Assembly: GCF_009769385.1 (NCBI RefSeq)
Contig: NZ_ML775960.1
Location: 1 to 64,000 of the forward strand
DNA from: Saccharothrix deserti
GTDB taxonomy: Bacteria > Actinomycetota > Actinomycetes > Mycobacteriales > Pseudonocardiaceae
DNA: 64,000 nt
Reading direction: 5' to 3'
The notes below the pieces were generated by a model. It was not told the DNA's origin, searched no databases, and saw nothing but the letters and a program-made list of their open reading frames with translations. Shown here piece by piece: positions 1 to 9,094 of this stretch (its first letter is position 1; each line of letters opens with the position of its first letter). The translations under genes and the position numbers were made by a program.

Positions 1-335
1 ATCGCTCCGAACAACACTGACAATAATGTCAGTTGTCCAGTAACAATCTCAAAGGAAAACCTCTTGACGAGGTTCATACAATTTACTGGCTATTCGGCAC
101 GCTGTTGAGTTCTCAAAGAACACGCGCACACCATCACTCATCACTTCTGGTGATTCGATCTGGGGCTGATGTTCGCCGCGCTCCGTTCCGGTCTCTCTCC
201 GGCCCGTTCCGCGCTGGCAGAGAGAAAGTTACACCTCGCCCAACGCAGACACAAATCGGGGGTCAGGAGCCCTGTCTTCGCAGGTAGGACCACGTGCGGT
301 CGCCCCCGAACCGGATCATGTGTGATCGGGACCAC
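1..335 (-). promoter_or_regulatory. rRNA operon leader and promoter region (16S gene lies left of the window)
   Basis: Read on the minus strand, 102-117 gives TTTGAGAACTCAACAG, which matches the boxA-type antitermination element in actinobacterial rRNA leaders. A short hairpin (stem ACTGACA at 16-22, partner at 27-33, loop ATAA) follows towards the left edge. A possible promoter is TTGTGT at 249-254 with TGTAAC at 228-233, spacer 15, which is weak. Nothing here looks protein-coding. Known: such leaders precede 16S rRNA. Inferred: the 16S gene begins just beyond base 1, transcribed leftwards. Confidence 0.6.
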
Positions 336-1490
336 TCACGCGAGTTTGCCGTGCGGTGCGGACGGCAGGTGCACGGCCACCGACAGCCCTCCGCCGGGCA
401 CCGCCGAGGCGTGCACCTGACCCTCGTGAGCTGCGACGGCGGCCTTCACGATGGACAGCCCGAGCCCTGTGCCGGTGCGCGCGGTCCGGTCCGTCCCACC
501 CCGGCGGAACGGCTCGAACAGTTCGTCCACCCGGTCCGGTGCGATGACAGGACCGGACGACGACACCCGCAGCAACGTCCACTCGGGGCCGCCTTCGGTG
601 CGCACCTCGATCCACCCACCGGGCACGTTGTGCCGCACGGCGTTCTCCAGCAGGTTTCCCGCGATCCGCTCCAGCAGCGCCGGGTCGCCGACTGCGGGCG
701 CCGGCGCGGTCACGAACGACACCCGCAGCTGACGGTCCTCCGCCTCCGGCCGTGCGGCCTTCCACGCGGACTCGACCACGGCGTTCAGGTCCACCGGCTC
801 ACGCACCGCCAACCCGAGCCCGTCCGTGCGCGCGAGCAGCAACAACGCACTGACCAGCTGCTCGGCCCGTTCCGTCGCGGCACGCACCACACCCGCCATG
901 CGGCGCAGTTCTTCGGCGTCGGCGTCCGGGTCGGCGAGCGTCACGTCCAGTTCGGTGCGGACCACGGCCAACGGTGTGCGCAGCTCGTGGGAGGCGTTGG
1001 CGACGAACCGCCGTTGCGACTCGAACGCCGCCTGCAACCGGTCGAGCATCTCGTCGAACGTGTCGGCCAGTTCGGCGACCTCGTCACGCGGGCCGTCCAG
1101 GCGCAGCCGCTCCCCCAGCGATTCGGCGGAGAGGCGGCGGGCCGCGTCGGTGACGTCGTGCACGGGTTGGAGCACGCGGCCGGTGATGGTCCACGCGAGC
1201 AGGGCGGCTGCCGCCACCACGCAGAGGAACGCGACCGAGCCGGACCGCAGCACGTCGTCCCGCGCTTGTTCGCCGAGCAGGTCCACGAGCGCGCCGGCGT
1301 CGACCTCGCGCCCGTCGACCACGACGGTGCTGCCCTCGGCGAAGCGGGGTGAGGAGGCGATGACCCGGCCGACGAGCAGCCAGCCGAGCAGGAGCAGCAG
1401 GCCGCTGACGAACGCGACCAGACCGGTCGCGAGGAGGGTGAGCCGCGTCCGCAGCCCGGGTCCGCGCCTGCGGGCGAGCTCAGAGTTCAG
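336..1490 (-). CDS. Sensor histidine kinase of a two-component system
   Basis: Membrane histidine kinase of about 384 residues. Two transmembrane segments (about 17-45 and 83-104) flank a short extracellular sensor of about 40 residues. A HAMP region (about 105-157) leads to the H-box FVANASHELRTPL, where His168 is the predicted phosphorylation site. The N-box (NLLENAVRHN) and G-box (GTGLGLSIV) of the ATPase domain follow. It directly follows its response regulator and the two should act as a pair. No ATG, GTG or TTG lies in frame near the expected N-terminus. The best start is CTG at 1490-1488, overlapping the regulator stop as CTGA, so translation is probably coupled. The signal sensed cannot be told. 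Confidence 0.85.
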   Translation of the reverse strand: MNSELARRRGPGLRTRLTLLATGLVAFVSGLLLLLGWLLVGRVIASSPRFAEGSTVVVDGREVDAGALVDLLGEQARDDVLRSGSVAFLCVVAAAALLAWTITGRVLQPVHDVTDAARRLSAESLGERLRLDGPRDEVAELADTFDEMLDRLQAAFESQRRFVANASHELRTPLAVVRTELDVTLADPDADAEELRRMAGVVRAATERAEQLVSALLLLARTDGLGLAVREPVDLNAVVESAWKAARPEAEDRQLRVSFVTAPAPAVGDPALLERIAGNLLENAVRHNVPGGWIEVRTEGGPEWTLLRVSSSGPVIAPDRVDELFEPFRRGGTDRTARTGTGLGLSIVKAAVAAHEGQVHASAVPGGGLSVAVHLPSAPHGKLA

Positions 1491-2173
1491 CGTGGGCCTG
1501 CTTCGGTGAAACCTGCCGAAGGAACGCGGTAGCCCGAGCCGACCACCGTGTCGATGATGCCCGGTTCGCCGAGCTTCTTGCGCAGCGTCATGACGGTGAC
1601 GCGGACGGTGGTGGTGAACGGGTCGGCGTTCTCGTCCCACACGCGTTCCAGCAGTTCTTCGCTGGAGACGACCGAGCCCTTGGCGGCCAGCAGCACCTCC
1701 AGCACGCCGAACTCCTTGCGGGTCAGCTCGACCGGCTGGCCGCCGCGGCGCACCGTGCGGCGGGCCGGGTCGAGTTCGACGTCGCGGGCGGTGAGCAGTG
1801 GCGGGGTGGCCGGGGTGGCGCGGCGGGCGAGGGCGCGGACGCGGGCGACCAGCTCGGGGAACGCGAACGGTTTGGCCAGGTAGTCGTCGGCGCCGAGGGA
1901 CAGTCCCGCGACGCGGTCGTCGATGCCGGCGCTCGCGGTGAGCATCATGACCCTGGTCAGGGCGCCGGAGCTGAGGATCTCCTTGCACAGTTCGTCGCCG
2001 GACATGCCGGGTAGATCGCGGTCGAGCACGACCACGTCGTACCGGGTCACGGTCGACTTCTCGTGGCCGGTCTCGCCGTCGTAGGCGACGTCAACGGCCA
2101 TACCTTCGCGCCGCAGGCCACGCGCGATCGCGTCGGCCAACGGCACCTCGTCCTCGACTACCAGGATCCGCAC
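1487..2173 (-). CDS. OmpR/PhoB-family response regulator
   Basis: DNA-binding response regulator of 228 residues. The receiver domain (1-115) carries the acidic pocket (VVEDE), phospho-acceptor Asp51 (VVLDRDLPG) and Lys101 (YLAKPF). The C-terminal winged helix (about 130-222) has the typical ending GSGYRVP. The GTG at 2173, giving VRILVVEDE, is chosen because it matches the family N-terminus; an in-frame extension to 2287 adds 38 residues without family likeness. It is first in a two-gene operon with the kinase. Its target promoters are unknown. Confidence 0.9.
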   Translation of the reverse strand: MRILVVEDEVPLADAIARGLRREGMAVDVAYDGETGHEKSTVTRYDVVVLDRDLPGMSGDELCKEILSSGALTRVMMLTASAGIDDRVAGLSLGADDYLAKPFAFPELVARVRALARRATPATPPLLTARDVELDPARRTVRRGGQPVELTRKEFGVLEVLLAAKGSVVSSEELLERVWDENADPFTTTVRVTVMTLRKKLGEPGIIDTVVGSGYRVPSAGFTEAGPR

Positions 2174-2425
2174 CCCACAAAGGTGCCACACATCCCTGAG
2201 AGCGCGCTTAGCGTCAAGCTGTCGGAACGCTGTCGGCGTGCTGTCGCAGGGGTGCTCCCGGCCGGGGATCCCCTCGCACATACCCAACCACGGCGGACCG
2301 ACGAATCGGCTCGCCGCGGGACAGGGTGTGGATAACTCCGGAGCTGGGGCGCGAGGGCTGTCCAGGATCCGGCTGGGGTGGGTGGACGGCGACCGAGTGC
2401 GTGACAGGGACGACCCACGTGTCCT
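2174..2425. other. Intergenic region upstream of the two-component operon
   Basis: No convincing gene. It should contain the promoter of the two-component operon, but no clear -35/-10 pair was found. A perfect DnaA-box 9-mer (TTATCCACA on the minus strand) lies at 2327-2335. The stretch runs into the 22-bp repeat array at 2426. Confidence 0.4.
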
Positions 2426-2504
2426 GAGCGTTCAACTCGGGTGTTCTGAACGTAGGACACACGCGCTCCCAACGTAGGACACGCGCGTTCTGGACGTAGG
2501 ACAC
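2426..2504. repeat. 22-bp-period repeat array, copy 1 (four cores)
   Basis: Four 13-bp cores start at 2426, 2448, 2470 and 2492, exactly 22 bp apart: GAGCGTTCAACTC, GAACGTAGGACAC, CAACGTAGGACAC and GGACGTAGGACAC. The 9-bp linkers vary. The array lies just after the stop of the SPFH gene. Related arrays lie at 29474-29671 and 43738-43857. Confidence 0.8.
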
Positions 2505-2510
2505 ACGGGG

Positions 2511-3152
2511 TTATGTGGGGGTTGAGGGGCGGTTGACGACGACTGTCGTGGCCGATTGGAGGGCGCGCAGTTCCAGGAGGGCCGGGTGCGCTTCGGCCAG
2601 GCGGGCGGCGTTGAGGAGGGAGCGGAAGGCCGCTGTCTCGCCTCGGGCGCGTTCCAGGGCCGCGCGGGCCTCTGAGCGGGCCACCAGTTCGGCCAGGGCG
2701 GCCTTGCGGAGCTCTGAGGGCATCACCACGTCCCGAACGGCTACCTCGCGGACCTCTATGCCGAAAGCCACGGCGCGAGGGGCCACGGCGGCCAGGGTCT
2801 CGGCGCCGATGGCTTCGCGGGACGGGTCGACCTCGTCGTGAGCGCGTGTGAGCACGGCCGTGCGGAGGGCGACCTGGACCAGCAGGTGCAGTTCCACCTC
2901 GGGCTCGGCCACGGTCCGGACGAACATCGCCGGGTCGGCGACCGCCCACACCACGACCAGGGTGACGCGGATCAGGACGCCGTCGGACGTGGGGATGTCC
3001 TGCCACGCGGGTGTGTGGGAGCGGGGGCGGACGTCGACGCGGTCCACGACGTCACGCCAGCGCAGGCGGTGGCGGCCGGGAGCCAGGACGTCCACCAGCT
3101 CGCCGTGCCGGAACACGACACCGCGTTCCCACGGCATGAGCGTGTGCTTCAC
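2511..3152 (-). CDS. SPFH/band 7 (prohibitin/slipin-like) domain protein
   Basis: Protein of 213 residues with an SPFH-type core: an N-terminal segment after the start (ERGVVFRHGELVDVLAPGRH), the domain body (about 20-150) and a charged Ala/Glu/Arg-rich helix (about 150-195) typical of prohibitin-like assemblies. It lacks the usual N-terminal membrane hairpin, so membrane attachment is uncertain. GTG at 3152 is chosen because GGAGGAGGA ends 3-4 bases upstream; a longer TTG start lacks this support. It reads in the same direction as dxs but is separated by about 250 bp holding a tRNA-like element. Family members organise membrane microdomains or act as protease scaffolds; the role here is unknown. 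Confidence 0.7.
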   Translation of the reverse strand: MKHTLMPWERGVVFRHGELVDVLAPGRHRLRWRDVVDRVDVRPRSHTPAWQDIPTSDGVLIRVTLVVVWAVADPAMFVRTVAEPEVELHLLVQVALRTAVLTRAHDEVDPSREAIGAETLAAVAPRAVAFGIEVREVAVRDVVMPSELRKAALAELVARSEARAALERARGETAAFRSLLNAARLAEAHPALLELRALQSATTVVVNRPSTPT

Positions 3153-3261
3153 CGGTCCTCCTCCACCCACAAGAGCGCGCAAGCCGTAGCGGACCGCGAC
3201 CCCGGCCGTGGGGCGGAGGGCGGGAGCACGTGGCTCGCAGGGCCCTACGCCCCGTGGTCGG

Positions 3262-3350
3262 CCGGGGTCGCGGCAGTGGGAGTCGAACCCATCGCGTTCC
3301 GCAGACGCGCCTAACCGAAAGGCTTGCCCGGCTGAGATCGCGGTACCCGG
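3262..3350 (-). tRNA. Degenerate tRNA-like element with long variable arm
   Basis: On the minus strand, a T-arm (TGGG-TTCGACT-CCCA, 3291-3277), an anticodon-like hairpin (GCCT-TTCGGTT-AGGC, 3323-3309; apparent anticodon CGG) and a type II variable arm (GCGT-CTGCGGA-ACGC, 3308-3294) appear in tRNA order. The D-arm and a normal 7-bp acceptor stem cannot be formed. Instead CCGGG and CGCG segments at both ends pair into an interrupted long stem, and no CCA end is present. CGG would read a proline codon, yet proline tRNAs have short variable arms. It is either a decayed tRNA or an unusual tRNA mimic. It lies in the dxs-SPFH spacer. Confidence 0.35.
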
Positions 3351-3401
3351 TGAGGCAGTGCCGTCCGAGCCGCTGACCGGGCGTGGAGGAGGGTATCCGG
3401 C

Positions 3402-5309
3402 TTACTTCTCGACCGTCGCGCCCATTTCCGCGGGCTCCGCCGCCACGGCCCACTCGGTGATGTGCCGTGCGACGTCCTGTGCGGTCAGGCCGATCTCGGC
3501 CAGCACCTCGCCGCGCTCGCCGTGCTCGTGGAACGCCTGCGGGATGGCGAGGTCGCGCAGCGGGACGTCGACCGACGCGTCGCGCAGTGCCGCGGCGAGC
3601 GCCCAGCCGAAGCCGCCGTGCCGGCCGCCGTCCTCGACGGTCACCACGAGTCGGTGCCGTGCGGCCAGCTCGACCAGCTCACCCGGCACCGGGAACACCC
3701 AGCGCGGGTCGATCACGGTCACGCCGATGCCCTGGTCGGCGAGCCGTTGCGCGGCGGCCATGCCCAGCTCGCCGAACGCGCCCACGGTCACCAGCAGCAC
3801 GTCCTCGCCGGACCGGTGCAGCACGTCGACGTTGCCGACGCGTTCCAGCGCGGGCAGGTCGGGTCCGACCGACGCCTTCGGGTAGCGCACCACGGTCGGC
3901 GCGTCGGAGATCCGCACGGCCTCGCGCAGCTCCTCGCGCAGCGAGGCGGCGTCACGGGGCGCGGCGACGTGGATGCCGGGGATGAGGCCGCAGATCGACA
4001 GGTCCCACATGCCGTGGTGGGAGGCGCCGTCGGGGCCGGTGATGCCCGCGCGGTCCAGCACGACGGTGACGCCCTGCTTGTGCATGGCGACGTCCATCAG
4101 CAGCTGGTCGAACGCCCGGTTGAGGAACGTCGCGTAGATCGCCACCACCGGGTGCATGCCGCCCATCGCGAGGCCCGCGGCGGAGGTCATGGCGTGCTGT
4201 TCGGCGATGCCGACGTCGAAGCAGCGGTCCGGGTAGAGGCCGGCGAACTTGTCCAGCCCTGTCGGGCCGCGCATGGCGGCGGTGATGGCGACCAGGTCGG
4301 GCCGCTCTCCGCCCAGGACGGCGATCTCGTCCGCGAACACGTGGGTCCAGGTGCGCTTGGACGGGCCGACGTTCTCGCCGGTGATGGGGTCGATGACGCC
4401 GGTGGCGTGCATCTGGTCGGCCTCGTGGTTCTCGGCGGGCGCGAAGCCGTTGCCCTTGCGGGTGACGGTGTGCACGATGACCGGTCCGCCGAACGACTTG
4501 GCGCGCCGCAGCGCCGACTCCAGCACCGCGTGGTCGTGGCCGTCGACCGGGCCGATGTACTTGAGGCCGAGGTCTTCGAACATGGCCTGCGGGCTGAGGG
4601 CGTCCTTGATGCCGCGCTTGGCCGCGTGCAGGGCCGCGTAGAGGGGCTTGCCGACGAACGGGGTGCCCTGCAGGGCGCTCTTGCCGCGTTCCAGGGCGCG
4701 TTCGTAGCCGGGCTGGAGGCGCAGCGACGACAGGTGGTCGGCCAGGCCGCCGATGGTGGGCGAGTAGGAGCGGCCGTTGTCGTTGACCACGATCACCACG
4801 GGGCGGTCGGCGCCCGCGGCGATGTTGTTGAGCGCCTCCCAGCACATGCCGCCGGTCAGCGCGCCGTCGCCGACGACCGCGACGACGTGCCGCCGCTGGC
4901 CGCCGAGCTGGTAGGCCTTGGCCAGGCCGTCGGCGTAGGACAGCGCGGTCGAGGCGTGGCTGTTCTCCTCGACGTCGTGCTCGCTCTCCGCGCGCGACGG
5001 GTAGCCGGACAGGCCGCCCTTCTGGCGCAGCGTGTCGAAGCCGTCGCGCCGGCCGGTGAGGATCTTGTGCACGTAGCTCTGGTGCCCGGTGTCGAAGACG
5101 ACCGAGTCGTGCGGCGAGTCGAAGACCCGGTGCACGGCCATGGTCAGCTCGACGACACCGAGGTTGGGCCCGAGGTGCCCGCCGGTCCGGGAGACCTTGT
5201 CGACCAGGAAACGCCGGATCTCCTCCGCGAGCCGCACCAGCTCGTCGGCCCCCAACCGTTTCAGATCCGCCGGTCCGTGCACGGATTCCAGCAGCGTCAC
5301 TCGCTCCAC
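3402..5309 (-). CDS. dxs: 1-deoxy-D-xylulose-5-phosphate synthase
   Basis: ThDP enzyme of 635 residues, the usual length, joining pyruvate and glyceraldehyde 3-phosphate in the first step of the MEP isoprenoid pathway. The ThDP/Mg motif [16 protein letters not shown] lies near 150. The substrate-site histidines in [11 protein letters not shown] (about 73-83) and the central glutamate in DVGIAEQHA (about 370) are present, followed by the transketolase C-terminal domain. Start is GTG at 5309; an in-frame GTG nine bases on, preceded by GGTGGAG, is an alternative. Gene order matches M. tuberculosis dxs1 (Rv2682c). It is monocistronic or weakly linked to downstream genes. Confidence 0.97.
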   Translation of the reverse strand: MERVTLLESVHGPADLKRLGADELVRLAEEIRRFLVDKVSRTGGHLGPNLGVVELTMAVHRVFDSPHDSVVFDTGHQSYVHKILTGRRDGFDTLRQKGGLSGYPSRAESEHDVEENSHASTALSYADGLAKAYQLGGQRRHVVAVVGDGALTGGMCWEALNNIAAGADRPVVIVVNDNGRSYSPTIGGLADHLSSLRLQPGYERALERGKSALQGTPFVGKPLYAALHAAKRGIKDALSPQAMFEDLGLKYIGPVDGHDHAVLESALRRAKSFGGPVIVHTVTRKGNGFAPAENHEADQMHATGVIDPITGENVGPSKRTWTHVFADEIAVLGGERPDLVAITAAMRGPTGLDKFAGLYPDRCFDVGIAEQHAMTSAAGLAMGGMHPVVAIYATFLNRAFDQLLMDVAMHKQGVTVVLDRAGITGPDGASHHGMWDLSICGLIPGIHVAAPRDAASLREELREAVRISDAPTVVRYPKASVGPDLPALERVGNVDVLHRSGEDVLLVTVGAFGELGMAAAQRLADQGIGVTVIDPRWVFPVPGELVELAARHRLVVTVEDGGRHGGFGWALAAALRDASVDVPLRDLAIPQAFHEHGERGEVLAEIGLTAQDVARHITEWAVAAEPAEMGATVEK

Positions 5310-5374
5310 CTCGCCCTGTGGTTGGACACCCCGATTCGTCCGGTCAGTCTACGGACCACGGACTGAGATGCCGC

Positions 5375-6604
5375 TCAGCGAGCGGGCCTCAGCAGCGCGA
5401 TGCACTCGACGTGATGAGTCATGGGGAACGCGTCGAACGCCCTGAGCTGGGTCAACTCGTAGCCGTGCTGGGCGAACGCGGCGATGTCGCGGGCCAGTGC
5501 GGCGGGGTCGCACGCGACGTAAACCACACGAGCGGGTCGGCTTCGGGCGATGGCGGTGACGACGACCTTGCCCGCGCCCTTGCGCGGCGGGTCGAGCACG
5601 ACGACGTCCGGCGGCAGGTCGGTGAACCCGGGTGTCTCGAGCACCGCCTCCGTGCGGCCCGCGTACCAGCTGATCTGCGGCTGGTCGGACAGGTTGCGCC
5701 TGCCGTCCTCGACCGCGCCGAACGACGACTCGACCACGGCGACGGACCCGGAGGGGCCGACCTGCTCGGCCAGCACGGACGCGAACAGGCCCACGCCGCC
5801 GTACAGGTCCCAGGCGCGTTCACCGGGCTGGCAGTCCGCCCAGTCGCGGACGACGGCGGCGAACGTGTCGGCGGCGGCCGGGTGGACCTGCCAGAAACCG
5901 TCGGCGCGGAGGTTCCACGCCCGGCCGGCGGCGAGTTCGGTGGCCGGGCCGCTGCCACGACGCCGCCGGGACGGTCCGGGCACGGGACGGCCGCGGCGCA
6001 CGACCGGCGGGCCGATCTCGGTCAGGTGCACCTGCGCGCCCGCGTCCCGGGTGACGACCAGCTCGGACTTCGGCGGCCACGTGCGGTCCAGGACGCCCTT
6101 CAGCGCGTCCGGCGCGGCGATGACGCAGTCGTCCACCGGGATGACCTCGTGGCTGCGGTGGGCGCGGAACCCGGCCCGGCCGTCGGGGCCGACGGCCATC
6201 CGCATCCGGGTGCGCCAGTCCTCCGGCCCGCCGGGCAGGTCCTCGACGATGACCTCCCAGTCGAGCTTGGCCAGCCGGTGCAGCTGCTCGCTGACCACGG
6301 CGGCCTTCAGCTCGCGCTGGGCCTGCCACGACGCGTGCTGCCAGTCGCAGCCGCCGCACAGGCCGGGCCCGGCGTACGGGCACGGCGCCTGGACGCGGTC
6401 CGGGGACGCCTCCAGCACCTCGACGGCGTCACCGCGGCAGAACGAGCCGCCGGTGTCCTCGGTGATCCGCACGACCACCCGTTCGCCCGGCAACGCGTGC
6501 CGGACGAACACGACGCGGCCCTCGTACCGGGCCACGCAGTGCCCACCGTGGGCCACCGCGCCGACCTCGACCTCGATGAGCCGCTGCTTCCAGGTCGCCG
6601 TCAC
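5375..6604 (-). CDS. TRAM-domain SAM-dependent RNA methyltransferase (TrmA/RlmCD type)
   Basis: Protein of 409 residues predicted to make 5-methyluridine in rRNA or tRNA. An N-terminal TRAM RNA-binding domain (about 5-66) is followed by a cysteine cluster (CPYAGPGLCGGC, about 75-86) that probably binds a 4Fe-4S cluster. The Rossmann methyltransferase has its SAM loop at DLYGGVGLFA, the DPPRKG motif near 330 and the catalytic Cys in VACDPAAL (about 365). The GTG start overlaps the permease stop as GTGA, so the two are translationally coupled. Its position matches Rv2689c. The exact uridine target cannot be assigned from sequence. Confidence 0.9.
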   Translation of the reverse strand: MTATWKQRLIEVEVGAVAHGGHCVARYEGRVVFVRHALPGERVVVRITEDTGGSFCRGDAVEVLEASPDRVQAPCPYAGPGLCGGCDWQHASWQAQRELKAAVVSEQLHRLAKLDWEVIVEDLPGGPEDWRTRMRMAVGPDGRAGFRAHRSHEVIPVDDCVIAAPDALKGVLDRTWPPKSELVVTRDAGAQVHLTEIGPPVVRRGRPVPGPSRRRRGSGPATELAAGRAWNLRADGFWQVHPAAADTFAAVVRDWADCQPGERAWDLYGGVGLFASVLAEQVGPSGSVAVVESSFGAVEDGRRNLSDQPQISWYAGRTEAVLETPGFTDLPPDVVVLDPPRKGAGKVVVTAIARSRPARVVYVACDPAALARDIAAFAQHGYELTQLRAFDAFPMTHHVECIALLRPAR

Positions 6605-8613
6605 TTGCCGTTCCCCTGATCCTCTTGGCCGCGCTTGTCCAGGCCGCGCCGGATGGCTCCGGGCGCGAGGACGTCCCTGTCGGTCACCTTCGAGGATGAC
6701 GCCAGCTGCCACGGCACGCTCGTCACCATCACGCCGGGCTGGAACAGCAGCCTGCCCTTGAGCCGCAGCGCGCTCTGGTTGTGGAGGAACTGCTCCCACC
6801 AGTGACCGACCACGTACTCCGGGATGAACACCGTCACCACGTCCCGCGGGTTGTCCGTGCGGACCCGTTTGACGTAGTCCAGCACCGGCCTGGTGATCTC
6901 CCGGTAGGGCGATTCGATCACCTTCAGGGGCACCTTGAAGTTCTCCTTCTCCCATTCCCGCACCAGGCGGCGGGTGTCCCCGTCGTCGACGTTCACGGTG
7001 ACCGCCTCGAGGATGTCCGGCCGGGTCGCCTTCGCGTACGACAGGGCACGCAGCGTGGGCATGTGCAGTTTGGACACCAGCACCATGGCGTGGTTGCGGG
7101 CGGGCAGCAGCTTCTGCCGCTCCTGCTGGCGCAGTTCCTCGGCGACCCGGTCGTAGTGCCGGCGGATCGCGGTCATCAGGGCGTAGATGGCGGCCATCAC
7201 GGCGATGGCGATCCACGCGCCGTGGAGGAATTTGGTGATCAGCACGACGATCAGCACCGCGGCCGTCATCACCAGGCCGAACGTGTTGATCGCCTGGGAC
7301 CGGCGCATCCGGCGGCGCGCCGCCGGGTCCTCCTCGGTGGCCAACAGCCGGTTCCAGTGCCGGATCATGCCGGTCTGGCTCATCGTGAAGGACACGAACA
7401 CACCCACGATGTAGAGCTGGATGAGCTTGGTCACCTCCGCGTCGAACGCGATGACCAGCACGATCGCCGCGCCCGCGAGGAACACGATGCCGTTGCTGAA
7501 CGCCAGCCGGTCGCCGCGGGTGTGCAGCTGGCGGGGCAGGTAGCGGTCCTGGGCGAGGATCGAGCCGAGCACCGGGAAGCCGTTGAACGCGGTGTTCGCC
7601 GCCAGCACCAGGATCAGGGCGGTGACACCGGTGATGAAGAAGAAGCCGACCGGGAAGCCCTCGAACACCGCGCCCGCGATCTGCGCGACCATCGTCTTCT
7701 GCTCGTAGCCCTCGGGAGCGTTGACCAGTTGGTGCGCCGGGTTCTCGGCCATCTTCACGCCGGTGAGCTGGGCCAGCACGATCAGGCCCATCAGCATCAC
7801 GACCGCGATCATGCCCATCAGGAACAGCGTGGTGGCCGCGTTGCGCGACTTCGGCTTGCGGAACGCCGGCACGCCGTTGCTGATCGCCTCCACACCGGTC
7901 AGCGCGGCGCAGCCGGAGGAGAACGCGCGCAGCACGAGGAACATGAACGCCAGACCCATCAGGTGGTCGTCCTCGGCCCGCAGTTCCAGGCCCGCGCTCT
8001 CCGCGCGCATCTCGTCACCGAGGACGAAACCGCGGAACAGCCCGTAGCCGATCATGAGCATGATGCCGGCCATGAACGCGTAGGTCGGGATGGCGAACGC
8101 GCTGCCGGACTCGCGGATGCCGCGCAGGTTGATCGCGGTGAGGATGACGATCGCGGCCACCGCGAAGCCGACCTTGTGGGTGGCGACGAACGGGATGGCC
8201 GAACCGATGTTGGCGGCGGCGGCGGCGATCGAGACGGCGACCGTGAGGATGTAGTCGACGAGCAACGCGCTCGCCACCGTGAGGCCCGCTCTGCGACCCA
8301 GGTTGACCGTGGCGACTTCGTAGTCGCCGCCCCCGGAGGGGTAGGCGTGCACGTTCTGCCGGTAGCTCGCCACCACCGTGAGCATCACGATGACGACCAC
8401 GATGCCGACCCACGGTGCCAGCGTGTACGCCGACAGACCAGCCACCGACAGCACGAGGAAGATCTCCTCGGGGGCGTACGCGACGCTCGACATCGCGTCC
8501 GATGCGAACACCGGCAAGGCGATCCGTTTGGGCAGCAAGGTGTGGGCTAGGCGATCGCTGCGGAAGGGCCTGCCGACCAGGAGGCGCTTGGCCGCGGTTG
8601 CGAGCTTGGACAC
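6601..8613 (-). CDS. KimA/YdaO-type APC-superfamily potassium importer
   Basis: Integral membrane protein of 670 residues with about twelve hydrophobic segments (35-480) and a cytosolic C-terminal domain (about 490-670). The N-terminal signatures SDAMSSVAYAPEEI and AYPSGGGDYEVA are those of the KimA (YdaO) branch, which imports K+ with protons and is controlled by c-di-AMP in Bacillus. Earlier annotation of such genes is 'amino acid permease'. The divergent neighbours are two TrkA-type proteins, which supports a potassium role. Start is GTG at 8613 with no strong ribosome-binding site. It is coupled to the methyltransferase by a 4-bp overlap. Position corresponds to Rv2690c. Confidence 0.82.
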   Translation of the reverse strand: MSKLATAAKRLLVGRPFRSDRLAHTLLPKRIALPVFASDAMSSVAYAPEEIFLVLSVAGLSAYTLAPWVGIVVVIVMLTVVASYRQNVHAYPSGGGDYEVATVNLGRRAGLTVASALLVDYILTVAVSIAAAAANIGSAIPFVATHKVGFAVAAIVILTAINLRGIRESGSAFAIPTYAFMAGIMLMIGYGLFRGFVLGDEMRAESAGLELRAEDDHLMGLAFMFLVLRAFSSGCAALTGVEAISNGVPAFRKPKSRNAATTLFLMGMIAVVMLMGLIVLAQLTGVKMAENPAHQLVNAPEGYEQKTMVAQIAGAVFEGFPVGFFFITGVTALILVLAANTAFNGFPVLGSILAQDRYLPRQLHTRGDRLAFSNGIVFLAGAAIVLVIAFDAEVTKLIQLYIVGVFVSFTMSQTGMIRHWNRLLATEEDPAARRRMRRSQAINTFGLVMTAAVLIVVLITKFLHGAWIAIAVMAAIYALMTAIRRHYDRVAEELRQQERQKLLPARNHAMVLVSKLHMPTLRALSYAKATRPDILEAVTVNVDDGDTRRLVREWEKENFKVPLKVIESPYREITRPVLDYVKRVRTDNPRDVVTVFIPEYVVGHWWEQFLHNQSALRLKGRLLFQPGVMVTSVPWQLASSSKVTDRDVLAPGAIRRGLDKRGQEDQGNGK

Positions 8614-9094
8614 GGGTCGAAAGCGTAAGGGGTGGTGACCTGCCGAGTGTTGTCGTCAGGTGAGCACTGGGTGGCTTGTGATGTGCGTCGCCGGTCTGGT
8701 GTGGCGGCTCGAACAGGTGGTCGTTCGCGTGTTCGTCGGGGAGTTCGTCATGTGTTCGATACGTTGGGCCTGCACCAGCAGGTAGGGCGCCGAGCACTGA
8801 CGCAAGCCCCTCACCAGCGAGGATCGCGCCATGACCCGTCACGACGCGGCAGCGGTCGCGATCGGACGACGCGCCCTCGGCCACCCGCTCCGGCGACGGA
8901 CCACGGAACGCGCACACGATGCACGCCGCCGGACAGGGACCACCAAGAAAACGGGACCACCAAGAAAACGCGGGCGACCAGCGCACCCGACACCGTTCGG
9001 GATGCGCGCGGTGCCGGGACGCGGGGCCAACACCCACTCTCGCTCACCGATTAGGAACGGTAGGTTCTCCGTAGGCGTCGTTCAGGAGGCTTTC
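8614..9094. other. Divergent control region between the K+ importer and ceoB
   Basis: About 480 bp without a convincing gene. It must carry promoters in both directions. It holds an exact 17-bp tandem duplication at 8938-8971 and a strong ribosome-binding site (CAGGAGG, 9083-9089) for ceoB. No recognisable c-di-AMP riboswitch core was found in either direction. Confidence 0.45.
8938..8971. repeat. Exact 17-bp tandem repeat (two units)
   Basis: GGGACCACCAAGAAAAC occurs at 8938-8954 and again at 8955-8971 with no mismatch. It lies within the divergent potassium-locus spacer, nearer to ceoB. It could be a paired regulator site or a recent slippage duplication. Confidence 0.75.

Noticed and set aside
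33..287. Short open frames in the first 335 bases
   Set aside because: They lie over the rRNA leader, lack ribosome-binding sites and have no family resemblance.
3320..3352. Thi-box-like stretch on the plus strand (GGCTGAGAT then TACCCGG)
   Set aside because: It points away from dxs, lacks the downstream TPP-riboswitch half in proper order, and is better explained as the complement of the tRNA-like element.
5318..6619. Long open frames antisense to real genes (also at 3462-5366, 6781-8550, 60807-63509 and elsewhere)
   Set aside because: His/Arg/Val-rich translations typical of the opposite strand of high-GC genes; the sense frames encode clear enzymes.
8614..9094. c-di-AMP (ydaO-type) riboswitch upstream of the KimA-like gene
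   Set aside because: Looked for because the gene family named the riboswitch; no matching core was found in either orientation.
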